From the NCBI RefSeq assembly GCF_900109545.1, contig NZ_FOAP01000004.1, forward strand, positions 186,001-250,000: a stretch of DNA of 64,000 bases, given 5' to 3'. The position numbers and the translations under genes were made by a program. Positions 18,904 to 27,860 of this stretch are shown piece by piece. Positions within the stretch are counted from its first letter, which is position 1. Each line of letters starts with the position of its first letter. Source of the DNA: Stigmatella aurantiaca. Its GTDB lineage: Bacteria > Myxococcota > Myxococcia > Myxococcales > Myxococcaceae. The notes beneath the pieces are model-generated. The model had not been told where the DNA came from. It ran no database searches and saw nothing but the letters and a program-made list of their open reading frames with translations.

Positions 18904-20124
18904 ATGCCCAAGAACCTGCTGGTCGCCGATGACTCCCTCACCATCCGCAAGGTCATCGGCATGATCTTCGCGACCGAGGACTTCCAGGTGACCGCAGTGG
19001 ACAACGGGTTGGATGCACTCGCCCGGTCCCGTGAACTGCGCCCGGATGTCGTGCTTGCCGACGTGATGATGCCCGGCAAGAGCGGCTACGAGGTCTGCGA
19101 GGCGATCAAGAACGATCCCGCCACGCAGCACATCCCCGTGCTGCTGCTGGCCGGTACCTTCGAGGCGTTCGACGAGAACCGCGCCCGCGCCGCCAAGGCG
19201 GACGACCACATCACCAAGCCCTTCGAGAGCCAGGTGCTGCTCGACAAGGTCAAGGCGCTGGTGGGCCAGAAGGCGAACACGATGCCCGCCTCGGCCGCCA
19301 CGCAGGTGATGCGGCCGGCCGCGGGGGCTGCCCCGCAGCCGCCTCCCGCCGCCGCCGCCGCGGGCCCGCGTCCGCCTCCGGGTGCGGCCCCTCGGCCTCC
19401 GGGGCCTGGCATGCCGCCGCCGGGAGCGCCTCCGGGTGCGCGTCCTCCGGGGCCCGGCGCTCTGCCTCCGGGCATGGCCCGTCCTCCGGGCCCTGGCATG
19501 CCGCCGCCGGGAGCGCCTCCGGGCGCGCGTCCTCCGGGGCCAGGGGCTCCGCCTCCGGGCATGGCCCGTCCTCCGGGGCCCGGCATGCCGCCGGGAGCGC
19601 CTCCAGGCGCGCGTCCTCCGGGGCCGGGCGCTCCGCCTCCGGGCATGGCCCGTCCTCCGGGGCCTGGCATGCCTCCGGGCGCGCGTCCTCCGGGGCCGGG
19701 CGCTCCGCCTCCGGGCATGGCCCGTCCTCCGGGGCCTGGCATTCCGCCTGCTCCGGGTGGCCCGGGTGGGGGGCTGCCGCGTCCGCCTCCGGGCGGTGCA
19801 CCGCTGCCTCCGGGCCCCGCGGGGGCTCAGCCCGCGGCCCGGGGCCGGGATCCGTTCGGCCTGGGGGCTCCCGCGAAGCCCGCCCCCGCCGCGCCCGCAC
19901 CCACGCCCGCCTTCTCCCTCGATGATGATGTGCCGGCCGCCGCGGAGGCTTCGTTGCCCGCGGCCTCTTCGGATGGGGGCGAGGCCCAGCTTCGCGAGGC
20001 CCTGTCGAAGGCGTCGCGCGAGGTCATCGAGAAGATCGCCTGGGAAGTGGTACCGCAGCTGGCCGAGACGATCATCCGCGAGGAGCTGGAGCGGCTGATC
20101 AAGGACCGAGAGACGCAGCACTAG
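18904..20124 (+). CDS. romR: Polarity response regulator RomR
   Basis: 406 aa. The REC domain (1-120) has Asp53 in VLADVMMPG, the position studied in M. xanthus RomR, and Lys in ITKPF. A long proline/glycine/alanine linker (about 140-310) with 28-29-residue repeats follows. The conserved C-terminal helix (from about 355) contains EVIEKIAWEVVPQLAETII. RomR localises asymmetrically at the cell poles, recruits the small GTPase MglA with RomX and sets the leading-lagging axis for both gliding and type IV pilus motility. The C-terminal helix is needed for polar targeting, and phosphorylation of the REC domain links it to the Frz reversal pathway. The linker is longer in repeats than a plain tether and is encoded by near-identical DNA units. 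Confidence 0.93.
   Translation: MPKNLLVADDSLTIRKVIGMIFATEDFQVTAVDNGLDALARSRELRPDVVLADVMMPGKSGYEVCEAIKNDPATQHIPVLLLAGTFEAFDENRARAAKADDHITKPFESQVLLDKVKALVGQKANTMPASAATQVMRPAAGAAPQPPPAAAAAGPRPPPGAAPRPPGPGMPPPGAPPGARPPGPGALPPGMARPPGPGMPPPGAPPGARPPGPGAPPPGMARPPGPGMPPGAPPGARPPGPGAPPPGMARPPGPGMPPGARPPGPGAPPPGMARPPGPGIPPAPGGPGGGLPRPPPGGAPLPPGPAGAQPAARGRDPFGLGAPAKPAPAAPAPTPAFSLDDDVPAAAEASLPAASSDGGEAQLREALSKASREVIEKIAWEVVPQLAETIIREELERLIKDRETQH
19408..19743 (+). repeat. Tandem ~84-87-bp repeats encoding the RomR Pro/Gly linker
   Basis: About four copies of a unit encoding MPPPGAPPGARPPGPGAPPP plus GMARPPGPG. Unit starts lie near 19408, 19495, 19582 and 19666; the third lacks one codon and the fourth is shortened. 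High identity between copies suggests recent expansion or gene conversion. Confidence 0.8.
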
Positions 20125-20177
20125 ACGCTTCCGCCACGACCCTGATTGCCTGCCGGTCCCGAGGCCGGCCCTCCGCA

Positions 20178-23100
20178 ATGACCGATCCCATCGAACTGTC
20201 CAAGGCTTACGAGCCCACCGAGGTCGAGAGCCGCTGGTCCGCCTGGTGGCTGGAGCGCAAATACTTCCGCGCCGAGGCCACCTCCGACAAGCCTCCCTTC
20301 TGCTTGGTGCTGCCGCCGCCCAACGTGACGGGCAGCCTGCACCTGGGCCACGCGCTCACCGCCACCATCGAGGACATCCTCATCCGGTGGAAGCGGATGA
20401 GCGGCTACAACGCCCTGTGGATGCCCGGCATTGACCACGCGGGCATCGCCACCCAGACGGTGGTCGAGAAGGAACTGAAGAAGACGGAGAAGAAGAGCCG
20501 TCACGACCTGGGCCGCCAGGAGTTCCTCAAGCGGGTCTGGCAGTGGAAGGAGAAGTACGGCCAGCGCATCGGGGATCAGTTCAAGTTCCTGGGCGCCTCG
20601 CTGGACTGGGACCGCGAGCGCTTCACCATGGACGAGAAGTCCTCGGCCGCGGTGCGCGAGGTCTTCGTCCGGCTGCACGAGGAAGGGCTCATCTACCGGG
20701 CTCAGAAGCTCATCAACTGGTGCCCCTCGTGCCACACCGCGCTGAGCGATCTGGAGGTCGAGCACGAGGAGAAGAAGGGCTCGATCTGGCACATCCGCTA
20801 CCCGGTGAAGGGCACGGACCGGGCGCTCACCGTGGCCACCACCCGGCCGGAGACGATGCTGGGCGACACCGCGGTGGCCATCCACCCGGAGGATCCGCGC
20901 TACCAGGGGCTGGCGGGAGGCACCGTCACGCTGCCGCTCGTGGGGCGGGACATCCCCATCGTCGCGGACGCCGAGCTGGTGAACATGGAGTTCGGCACCG
21001 GCGTGGTGAAGGTGACGCCGGCCCACGACTTCAACGACTACCAGACGGGGCTCCGGCACAACCTGCCGATGATCTCCATCCTCGACGAGCAGGCGCGCAC
21101 CAACAAGGAGACCGGCGCGTTCGCGGGGCTCGACCGCTACGAGGCGCGCAAGCGGGTGCTCGAGGAGCTGTCGCTCCAGGGGTTCCTGGAGAAGGAAGAG
21201 CCGCACACGCTCTCGGTCGGCACGTGCCAGCGCTGCGCCACGGTGGTGGAGCCCCGGCTGTCGCCGCAGTGGTTCGTGAAGATCGAACCGCTGGCCAAGC
21301 CCGCCATCGAGGCGGTGGAGCAGGGGCGCACGAAGTTCGTCCCCGAGTCTTGGACGAACACCTACTTCCAGTGGATGCGCAACATCCACGACTGGTGCAT
21401 CAGCCGCCAGCTCTGGTGGGGCCACCAGGTGCCCGCCTACTACTGCAACGCGTGCAGCCCCCGGCTGGGCGACGACACGGACCTGCCCGAGGGCGCTCCG
21501 ACGGTGAGGGTGGGGGGCATCGACTATGCCCGGGCCACCCCCATCGTGGCGCGCCAGCAGCCCACGGCGTGCCCCCAGTGCGCCGGGCATGACTTCACGC
21601 AGGACCCGGACGTGCTGGACACGTGGTTCTCGTCCGCGCTGTGGCCCTTCTCCACGCTGGGCTGGCCGGAGAAGACCCCCGAGCTGAAGACCTTCTATCC
21701 GACGTCCGTCATGGAGACGGGCCACGACATCATCTTCTTCTGGGTCGCCCGGATGATGATGATGGGCCTGCACTTCATGGGGGATGTGCCCTTCCGCACC
21801 GTCTACCTGCACGCCATGGTGCGCGACGAGAAGGGCGAGAAGATGTCGAAGACGAAGGGGAACGTCATCGATCCCCTCGACATCATCCAGGGCGCCACGG
21901 TGGAGGCGCTCTCGCCGACCCTGCGCAACAAGTTCCCGCAGGGCATGCCCGCGTTCGGCGCGGATGCGCTGCGCTTCACGCTGGCCTCGCTCACCCAGCA
22001 GGGCCGCGACATCAAGCTCTCCATGGACCGCGTGGGAGGCTACAAGGCCTTCTGCAACAAGCTATGGAACGCCAGCCGCTTCGCGATGATGAACCTGGGC
22101 GGCTTCCAGCTCGACAACCGGCCCATCAAGCAGCGCGAGCTGACGCTGGCGGACCGGTGGATCCTCGCCCGGCTGCAGCGCGCCATCGTGGACACCCGGC
22201 AGTCCCTGGACGCGTACGCCTTCGCCGAGGCCGCCTCCACGCTCTACCAGTTCCTCTGGTCCGAGTTCTGTGACTGGTACATCGAGCTGTCCAAGGGCTC
22301 GCTCTACGGCGAGGACGAGCGGGCCAAGGACAGCACCCGCGCGGTGCTCATCTTCTGCCTGGACCGCATCCTGCGGCTGCTCCATCCGTTCATGCCGTTC
22401 ATCACGGAGGAGATCTGGCAGAAGCTGCCGCTGCCGCGCACGGCCGACTCCATCATGCTCTCGCCGTACCCGGAGCCCGACTCGCGGCTGGAGGATGCCG
22501 CCGCCGAGGAGGAGATGGCCCCCGTCATCACCGCCATCGAGGGCATTCGCACCATCCGGGGCGAGAGCAACCTGTCGCCTGCGGCCCGGCTGGTGGCCCA
22601 CATCCAGAGCCCCAACGCCGCCCTGCGCGACACGCTGGACCGGTGGCGCGGGTACCTGATGCCGCTGGCGGGCCTGGCCTCGATTCACGTGGAGGCCCCG
22701 GGCCGTAAGCCGCCCCAGTCGGCGGCCATCGTCGGCCAGGGGATGGAGATCTACGTGCCGCTGGCCGGGCTCATCGACGTGGCCGCCGAGCAGGACCGGT
22801 TGAGCAAGGAGATCGCCCGGGCCGAGCAGGAGCTGGCCGGGGTGCTGCGCAAGCTGGAGAACCCGAACTTCGTCGCCAAGGCGCCTCCAGAGGTCGTGGA
22901 GAAGGACCGGGCGCGGGTCGAGGAGCTGCAGGCGCGCAAGGCCAAGTTGCAGGAGCACCTCAACAGGATCGCCCCGGAGGCAGCCGTGCCCGAAGAGACA
23001 CGACCCGACGCAGACGAACTTCCGCTCGAGGCTCCCGTGACCGCGCAGGTGAAGGTCGCTCCGGCGGCCCCCGCGGAGGGCGGCGTGGATCTGGGCCAGG

Positions 23101-23780
23101 AGCTGAAGGGCGACCTCGAGGACGATGTGCCCCCCGCGGCGGTGGATCCCCAGGTTCAGGATGCGTTGAACAGGCTGCGTGAGGGCACGAAGGAAGGGTT
23201 GTCCGCCAAGGACCACCATGACCTGGGCGTTGCGTACATGAGCATGGGGCTCGTGGATGACGCCATGCGCGAGTTCGACAAGGCCAAGCAGGGCGGCGAT
23301 GAGCGCTCCGCGCCCACCCCGGCGGGAGCGGAGGGCCGCTCCTCGAAGCCCGCGGCTCGCAAGGCTCCAGCGGCGAAGAAGCCGTCCGTCCAGAAGGCTG
23401 CGCCCGTGAAGAAGTCCTCTGCCCAGAAGGCTCCAGCCAAGAAGGGCGCCGTGGCCAAGAAGGGTGCTGCGGCCAAGAAGGGGGCGGCCCAGAAGAAGGG
23501 CGCCGTGGCCAAGAAGGGTGCTGCGGCCAAGAAGGGGGCGGCCCAGAAGAAGGGCGCCGTGGCCAAGAAGGGTGCGGCCCAGAAGAAGGGCGCCGTGGCC
23601 AAGAAGGGCGCTGCGGCCAAGAAGGGTACGGCCCAGAAGAAGGGTGCCGTGGCCAAGAAGGGCACTGCGGCCAAGAAGGGCGCTGTAGCCAAGAAGGGCA
23701 CCGCCGCCCGGAGGCCTGCCGCCAAGAAGTCCGCTGCGAAGAAGACTGGCAAGAAGAGCCCGGCTCGCACCCGGCGCTAA
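20178..23780 (+). CDS. valS: Valyl-tRNA synthetase with TPR-like and lysine-rich C-terminal extension
   Basis: 1200 aa. The class I signature HLGH lies in NVTGSLHLGHALT and the KMSKT loop in KGEKMSKTKGNV. An editing (CP1) domain, the anticodon domain and the usual ValRS C-terminal coiled coil (about 855-935) follow. It charges tRNA-Val and edits Thr-tRNA-Val. Beyond about residue 940 is a long extra tail: an acidic linker, one TPR-like unit (LGVAYMSMGLVDDAMREFDK) and more than 100 residues of AKKG/QKKG repeats like histone H1 tails. The extension makes it some 250 residues longer than typical bacterial ValRS. The tail is expected to bind nucleic acid, probably tRNA, though that is inference. 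Confidence 0.97.
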   Translation: MTDPIELSKAYEPTEVESRWSAWWLERKYFRAEATSDKPPFCLVLPPPNVTGSLHLGHALTATIEDILIRWKRMSGYNALWMPGIDHAGIATQTVVEKELKKTEKKSRHDLGRQEFLKRVWQWKEKYGQRIGDQFKFLGASLDWDRERFTMDEKSSAAVREVFVRLHEEGLIYRAQKLINWCPSCHTALSDLEVEHEEKKGSIWHIRYPVKGTDRALTVATTRPETMLGDTAVAIHPEDPRYQGLAGGTVTLPLVGRDIPIVADAELVNMEFGTGVVKVTPAHDFNDYQTGLRHNLPMISILDEQARTNKETGAFAGLDRYEARKRVLEELSLQGFLEKEEPHTLSVGTCQRCATVVEPRLSPQWFVKIEPLAKPAIEAVEQGRTKFVPESWTNTYFQWMRNIHDWCISRQLWWGHQVPAYYCNACSPRLGDDTDLPEGAPTVRVGGIDYARATPIVARQQPTACPQCAGHDFTQDPDVLDTWFSSALWPFSTLGWPEKTPELKTFYPTSVMETGHDIIFFWVARMMMMGLHFMGDVPFRTVYLHAMVRDEKGEKMSKTKGNVIDPLDIIQGATVEALSPTLRNKFPQGMPAFGADALRFTLASLTQQGRDIKLSMDRVGGYKAFCNKLWNASRFAMMNLGGFQLDNRPIKQRELTLADRWILARLQRAIVDTRQSLDAYAFAEAASTLYQFLWSEFCDWYIELSKGSLYGEDERAKDSTRAVLIFCLDRILRLLHPFMPFITEEIWQKLPLPRTADSIMLSPYPEPDSRLEDAAAEEEMAPVITAIEGIRTIRGESNLSPAARLVAHIQSPNAALRDTLDRWRGYLMPLAGLASIHVEAPGRKPPQSAAIVGQGMEIYVPLAGLIDVAAEQDRLSKEIARAEQELAGVLRKLENPNFVAKAPPEVVEKDRARVEELQARKAKLQEHLNRIAPEAAVPEETRPDADELPLEAPVTAQVKVAPAAPAEGGVDLGQELKGDLEDDVPPAAVDPQVQDALNRLREGTKEGLSAKDHHDLGVAYMSMGLVDDAMREFDKAKQGGDERSAPTPAGAEGRSSKPAARKAPAAKKPSVQKAAPVKKSSAQKAPAKKGAVAKKGAAAKKGAAQKKGAVAKKGAAAKKGAAQKKGAVAKKGAAQKKGAVAKKGAAAKKGTAQKKGAVAKKGTAAKKGAVAKKGTAARRPAAKKSAAKKTGKKSPARTRR
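23436..23703 (+). repeat. Direct repeats encoding Lys-Lys-Gly tail of ValRS
   Basis: Repeated codon blocks for AVAKKGAAAKKGAAQKKG (54 nt) with shorter variants. They give about 15 KKG motifs. Nucleotide identity between copies is high, so copy number could vary between strains. Confidence 0.8.
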
Positions 23781-23791
23781 GGAGACAGGAC

Positions 23792-24676
23792 TTGAAGGAC
23801 GATTACCTCGACCGCCTCATTCACCTCGCGCTGGATGAGGATCTTGGGGCGGCGGGGGATGTCACCTCCAACGCCTTGGTTCCTCCGGACGCCCTGGGCT
23901 CCGGGGAATTGGTGGCCAAGGAGCAGATGGTGCTCGCGGGCCTGGGCGCATTCGCCCGCGTATTCCAGCTCGTGGACCCCGAGGCCGAAGTCACCCTGGT
24001 CCGGCGCGAGGGGGACGAGGTGAAGCCCAAGACCGTGACGGCCCGGGTCTCCGGGCGTCTGCGGTCGCTGCTGGCCGCGGAGCGCACCGCGCTCAACATC
24101 GTTCAGCGCATGTCGGGCATCGCCACGCTCTCCCAGCAGGCGGTGACGGCGGTGCGCGGCTCCAAGCTCCAGATCCTGGATACCCGGAAGACGACCCCCG
24201 GGCTGCGCGGCCTCTCGAAAGAGGCGGTCCGCCTGGGCGGGGCCTCCAACCACCGGTTCGGCCTCTTCGATGGCATCCTCATCAAGGACAACCACATCGC
24301 CGCCGTGGGGGGCTCCATCAAGGAGGCCCTGCGCCGGGCCCGCGCCCACGCGCCTCGCCTGGTGAAGATCGAGATCGAGGTCACCAACCTCAAGCAGCTC
24401 GCCGAGGCCCTCGCCGAGGGCGCGGACGTGGTGATGCTCGACAACATGGATGACGAGCAGATCCGCCAGTCGGTGCAGCTCTCCGCGGGCCGCGTCCCGC
24501 TGGAGGTCTCCGGTGGCGTCACCCTGGACCGGCTGCCCCGCCTGGCCAAGCTGGGCGTGGACTTCGTGTCCATGGGCTCGCTCACGCACTCGGCGCGCTC
24601 CATGGACCTGTCGCTGGAGATCGCCACGGCCTCGGCGCCGAAGCGCCAGCGCTCCGGCCGCTCCTCCCGCGCCTGA
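23792..24676 (+). CDS. nadC: Quinolinate phosphoribosyltransferase (carboxylating)
   Basis: 294 aa, TTG start 9 nt after the valS stop with GGAGACAGG as ribosome site. It converts quinolinate and PRPP to nicotinate mononucleotide in de novo NAD synthesis. Typical segments: EDLGAAGDVTSNALV near the N-terminus, RTALNIVQRMSGIAT, LDTRKTTPGLR, the active-site KEAVRLGGASNHRFGLFDG, KIEIEVTNL and DVVMLDNM. The length fits the family. The close spacing suggests read-through from valS. No nadA or nadB is nearby. Confidence 0.96.
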   Translation: MKDDYLDRLIHLALDEDLGAAGDVTSNALVPPDALGSGELVAKEQMVLAGLGAFARVFQLVDPEAEVTLVRREGDEVKPKTVTARVSGRLRSLLAAERTALNIVQRMSGIATLSQQAVTAVRGSKLQILDTRKTTPGLRGLSKEAVRLGGASNHRFGLFDGILIKDNHIAAVGGSIKEALRRARAHAPRLVKIEIEVTNLKQLAEALAEGADVVMLDNMDDEQIRQSVQLSAGRVPLEVSGGVTLDRLPRLAKLGVDFVSMGSLTHSARSMDLSLEIATASAPKRQRSGRSSRA

Positions 24677-24682
24677 GCCCCG

Positions 24683-26338
24683 TCAGGGCGCGGCCGAGCC
24701 GCCGCGCCCCGTTGCGAAGATCTCCGTGCGGGGCTTGCCCTCGGCGGAAGCCGGCATTCCCAGCTCCAGCAGCGCCGCCAGCGTGGGGGCCACGTCCGTC
24801 ATGGGCATTTCGTTCATGTACGTTCCGGCCCGGACCCCCTTGCCCGCGAAGATGACGGGGACCACCTGGTCGTAGCTGTAGGGGGCCCCGTGGTTGGTGC
24901 CGATCTGCTGGGTGCTCAGCACGTGGAAGGGCTTCTGGACGAAGAGCACGTCGCCGCTGCGCCCGGGGTAGTACCCGCGCCGCAGCGGGGCGAGCATCCC
25001 CGCCATGTCCGGCGCGGTGAAGAGGTCATCCCGCGCCACCGCCAGGGCAATGCCCGGTTGCCGGGCGAGCCACTCCGCCGCGGCCCGCCGCACCGCCGCC
25101 CCGTCCACCTTGCCCGCTTCCAGGCCCTTGCCCAGCAGGTACACGTTCTGCTCCTCCAGGACGGTGGTGATTTCCGTCAGCGCGAAGCGCGTGCGCAGCT
25201 CCTGGGCCAGGGGCTCCATGAGCGCGGGCGCGTTCAGCCGCCGGGCGTCCACGCCCTGGGCGGCCCAGGACTCGGGCACCGCCGCGCCGCCATGGTCCGC
25301 ACTGAGCACGATGACGAGGTTGGCGCGGCCTCCCGCGGCCCGCTCGGCCGCGGTGATGAGCTCCGCCAGCGCGCGGTCCAGCCGGTAGAGCGTGTCCTGC
25401 ATCTCCCAGGAGTGGGGGCCGTAGGTGTGGAAGGACCGGTCCGTGCCGCTGAAGCTCACGGCGAGCAGGTCCGTCACCTCATCCTTGCCCAGCCCTTCGC
25501 CCGCGATGGCCGCCTTGGCGGCCTGGACGAGCACGTCATTGGAGAACGCGGAGCCCGCCAGCGCCGAGTAGGAGCGGGGCCCGGGCGCCTGCAGCCCCCC
25601 GTTGAGCGGGTGCGGGAAGGTGCGGCCCAGGTTGGCGTCGTCCCCCTCGAAGGGGCGCTCATCCTCGCCCGTGTACTCGGTGCGGGGCAGCAGCAGCGTC
25701 CACTGCTCGGTGAAGTAGCTCGCCGGGAGGTTGCGCGCGTTGAAGGACTTGAGCCACTCGGGGAACTCCTTCGTGTACCAGGTGCCGGTGACGAACTTGC
25801 CCACCGTCTCGTCGAACCAGTACGCCTGGCCCAGCCGGCCCGCCATCGGGATGGCGGCGCGCGCCTTGCCCGACAGGGCCACCACCTTGGCCCGTCCGGC
25901 CGTGGTGTCCCGCAGGCGGTCTCCCACCGTCTCCGCCATCAGGGGCAGGGGGCTGGCGTCGATGGTGGTGGCCTGGGCCAGGGGCACCTCCAGGGCGGGG
26001 TGCGCTGCGTCGAGGAACACGGGCTGGGGCTTGGCCTTGGTGCGATCCACCACCTGGTTGTCGATGACGCCGTGGCGCCACGGGTTGGCGCCGGTGACGA
26101 GCGTGGCGTGGCCCGGGGCCGTCCGGGGACTGGCGTACTCGTAGCGGCAATACGGGTGAAACGCGCCGCCATCGATCAGCTGGCGAAGCCCGCTCTTGAG
26201 CTTGGGGCGTGTCCGCAACAGCAGATCCGTGCCGAGCGCGTCCACGGAGATGAACAGGGCCAGCCGGGGAGGCTTGGCGGACGCAGGCAGGGAAACCAGG
26301 ACCAGGGCCAACGCGAGGGTGCGCACCATGGAACGCAT
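24683..26338 (-). CDS. Secreted PafA-like alkaline phosphatase/phosphodiesterase superfamily protein
   Basis: 551 aa from ATG 26338, chosen because it opens a signal peptide (MRSMVRTLALALVLVSLPASA). Metal and nucleophile motifs of the alkaline phosphatase superfamily are in order: SVDALGTD with the first Asp, SPRTAPGHATLVTG with a threonine nucleophile as in PafA, FSGTDRSFHTYGPHS, SADHGGA and NHGAPYSYDQ. It should hydrolyse phosphate monoesters in the periplasm. It is larger than E. coli PhoA and closer to the phosphate-irrepressible PafA type. It is divergent from the thioesterase gene across about 85 nt. The exact substrate cannot be decided from sequence. Confidence 0.87.
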   Translation of the reverse strand: MRSMVRTLALALVLVSLPASAKPPRLALFISVDALGTDLLLRTRPKLKSGLRQLIDGGAFHPYCRYEYASPRTAPGHATLVTGANPWRHGVIDNQVVDRTKAKPQPVFLDAAHPALEVPLAQATTIDASPLPLMAETVGDRLRDTTAGRAKVVALSGKARAAIPMAGRLGQAYWFDETVGKFVTGTWYTKEFPEWLKSFNARNLPASYFTEQWTLLLPRTEYTGEDERPFEGDDANLGRTFPHPLNGGLQAPGPRSYSALAGSAFSNDVLVQAAKAAIAGEGLGKDEVTDLLAVSFSGTDRSFHTYGPHSWEMQDTLYRLDRALAELITAAERAAGGRANLVIVLSADHGGAAVPESWAAQGVDARRLNAPALMEPLAQELRTRFALTEITTVLEEQNVYLLGKGLEAGKVDGAAVRRAAAEWLARQPGIALAVARDDLFTAPDMAGMLAPLRRGYYPGRSGDVLFVQKPFHVLSTQQIGTNHGAPYSYDQVVPVIFAGKGVRAGTYMNEMPMTDVAPTLAALLELGMPASAEGKPRTEIFATGRGGSAAP

Positions 26339-26423
26339 CTTCGCCGCCAGGTGGTCAGAAGCAATCAAACGGGCGGCGCGCGGCTTGGTGCCCCCTGGCC
26401 GCCCTGTTACGGTCCGCGCCCGT

Positions 26424-26825
26424 ATGGTGGAAGCGCGGTTGAGGGTCATCTACGGCGATACGGATCAGATGGGCGTCGTTTATCACGCCAACTACTTCCG
26501 CTACTTCGAGTTCGCCCGCAGCGAATACTTCCGGGCCCGCGGGGGTAGCTACCGCGAGCTGGAAAAAGAGGGGTTCCTGTTGCCCATCGTGGACCTGTCC
26601 TGCCAGTACAAGGTGCCCGCGCGCTACGACGACGTGCTGCTCGTCCGCGCGAAGGTGCGCGAGCTGCGCCGCGCCTCGCTGACGTTCTCCTATGAGATGT
26701 TCCGCGAGGGGGACCTGGCCACGGTGCTGAGCACGGGCCACACCACCCATGCCTGCGTGGGGCGGGATGGCAAGCCCCGGCGCATGCCGGAGTTTCTCAC
26801 GCGGCTCATCGAAGTGGTTCCCTGA
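26424..26825 (+). CDS. YbgC/4-hydroxybenzoyl-CoA-type hotdog thioesterase
   Basis: 133 aa from ATG 26424, where the family begins. The signature YGDTDQMGVVYHANYFRYFE has the catalytic Asp of the YbgC group. Members hydrolyse acyl-CoA thioesters in the cytoplasm. Here it is not beside tol-pal genes but upstream of glpX, so the E. coli-style link to Tol-Pal is not supported. TACGGT lies 10 nt before the start and no Shine-Dalgarno site is visible. Confidence 0.88.
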   Translation: MVEARLRVIYGDTDQMGVVYHANYFRYFEFARSEYFRARGGSYRELEKEGFLLPIVDLSCQYKVPARYDDVLLVRAKVRELRRASLTFSYEMFREGDLATVLSTGHTTHACVGRDGKPRRMPEFLTRLIEVVP

Positions 26826-26857
26826 AGGCCCGCCGTCTTACCCAAAGGAGTCCCGAC

Positions 26858-27823
26858 ATGGATCGCAACCTGGCAATCGAGGCTGTGCGCGTCACCGAGA
26901 TGGCGGCCATCGCGTCGGCCCGCCTCATGGGCCGCGGCACCAAGAACGAGTCGGACCAAGCCGCGGTGGATGCCATGCGCCGTGCCTTTGACGCACTGCA
27001 CATCGATGGCACCGTCGTCATCGGCGAGGGCGAGCGCGACGAGGCGCCCATGCTCTACATCGGCGAGCGGGTGGGGAAGCGGGAGCCCGGGGTCCCCGAG
27101 GTGGACATCGCGCTGGATCCGCTGGAGGGCACCAACCTCTGCGCCTACGGGCGCCCGGGCGCCATCTCCGTGGTGGCCATGGCCGGCAAGGGCGGGCTGC
27201 TCAACGCGCCGGACACGTACATGGAGAAGCTGGCGGTGGGGCCCCGCGCCCGGGGCGCCATCGATCTGCGCAAGAGCCCCACGGAGAACCTGCGCGCCAT
27301 CGCGGAGCGGATGAAGGTCTACGTGGAGGACCTCACCGTGGTCATCCTCGACCGGGACCGGCACGCGGACCTCATCAACGAGGTGCGCCACGCGGGGGCG
27401 CGCATCCGCCTCATCGAGGACGGGGACGTGGCGGGCGCCATCTCCACGTGCTTCGAGGACACCGGCGTGGACGTGCTGATGGGCATTGGCGGCGCGCCCG
27501 AGGGTGTCATCGCCGCGGCGGCCATCCGCTGCGTGGGCGGGGACATGCAGGGCCGGCTCGTGCCGCGCAACGCCGAGGAGATCGCCCGCGCGAAGAAGAT
27601 GGGCATCACCGACATCGGGAAGATCTACACGGCGGAGGAGCTCGCCCAGGGCGAGGTGATGTTCGCCGCCACGGGCGTCACCTCGAGCGACTTCCTCAAG
27701 GGCGTGCGCTTCTTCGGAGGCGGCTGCGAGACGCATTCGGTGGTGATGCGCAGCAAGACGGGGACCGTGCGTTTCGTGCAGTCCCGCCACAAGTTCGACA
27801 AGAAGCCGGGTTACGCTCCCTGA
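26858..27823 (+). CDS. glpX: Class II fructose-1,6-bisphosphatase
   Basis: 321 aa with AAAGGAG before the ATG. Signature segments are GEGERDEAPMLYIGE, ALDPLEGTNLCAYG, DLTVVILDRDRHADLI and MGIGGAPEGVIAAAAIRC. It removes the 1-phosphate of fructose-1,6-bisphosphate in gluconeogenesis with a divalent metal bound by the Glu/Asp cluster. Gluconeogenesis matters for a bacterium that lives on amino acids and lipids. It is 32 nt after the thioesterase and probably in the same transcript. Confidence 0.96.
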   Translation: MDRNLAIEAVRVTEMAAIASARLMGRGTKNESDQAAVDAMRRAFDALHIDGTVVIGEGERDEAPMLYIGERVGKREPGVPEVDIALDPLEGTNLCAYGRPGAISVVAMAGKGGLLNAPDTYMEKLAVGPRARGAIDLRKSPTENLRAIAERMKVYVEDLTVVILDRDRHADLINEVRHAGARIRLIEDGDVAGAISTCFEDTGVDVLMGIGGAPEGVIAAAAIRCVGGDMQGRLVPRNAEEIARAKKMGITDIGKIYTAEELAQGEVMFAATGVTSSDFLKGVRFFGGGCETHSVVMRSKTGTVRFVQSRHKFDKKPGYAP

Positions 27824-27860
27824 GCGCGTTTCCCCCTACTGATTCCTTCCGGAGAAGGCC

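Noticed and set aside
19408-19743. Possible CRISPR-like array
   Set aside because: The repeats are in-frame coding units of the RomR linker without unique spacers. No CRISPR array is seen anywhere in the window.
23436-23703. Separate histone-like lysine-rich gene downstream of valS
   Set aside because: The reading frame is continuous with valS and no start codon with a ribosome site precedes the repeats.
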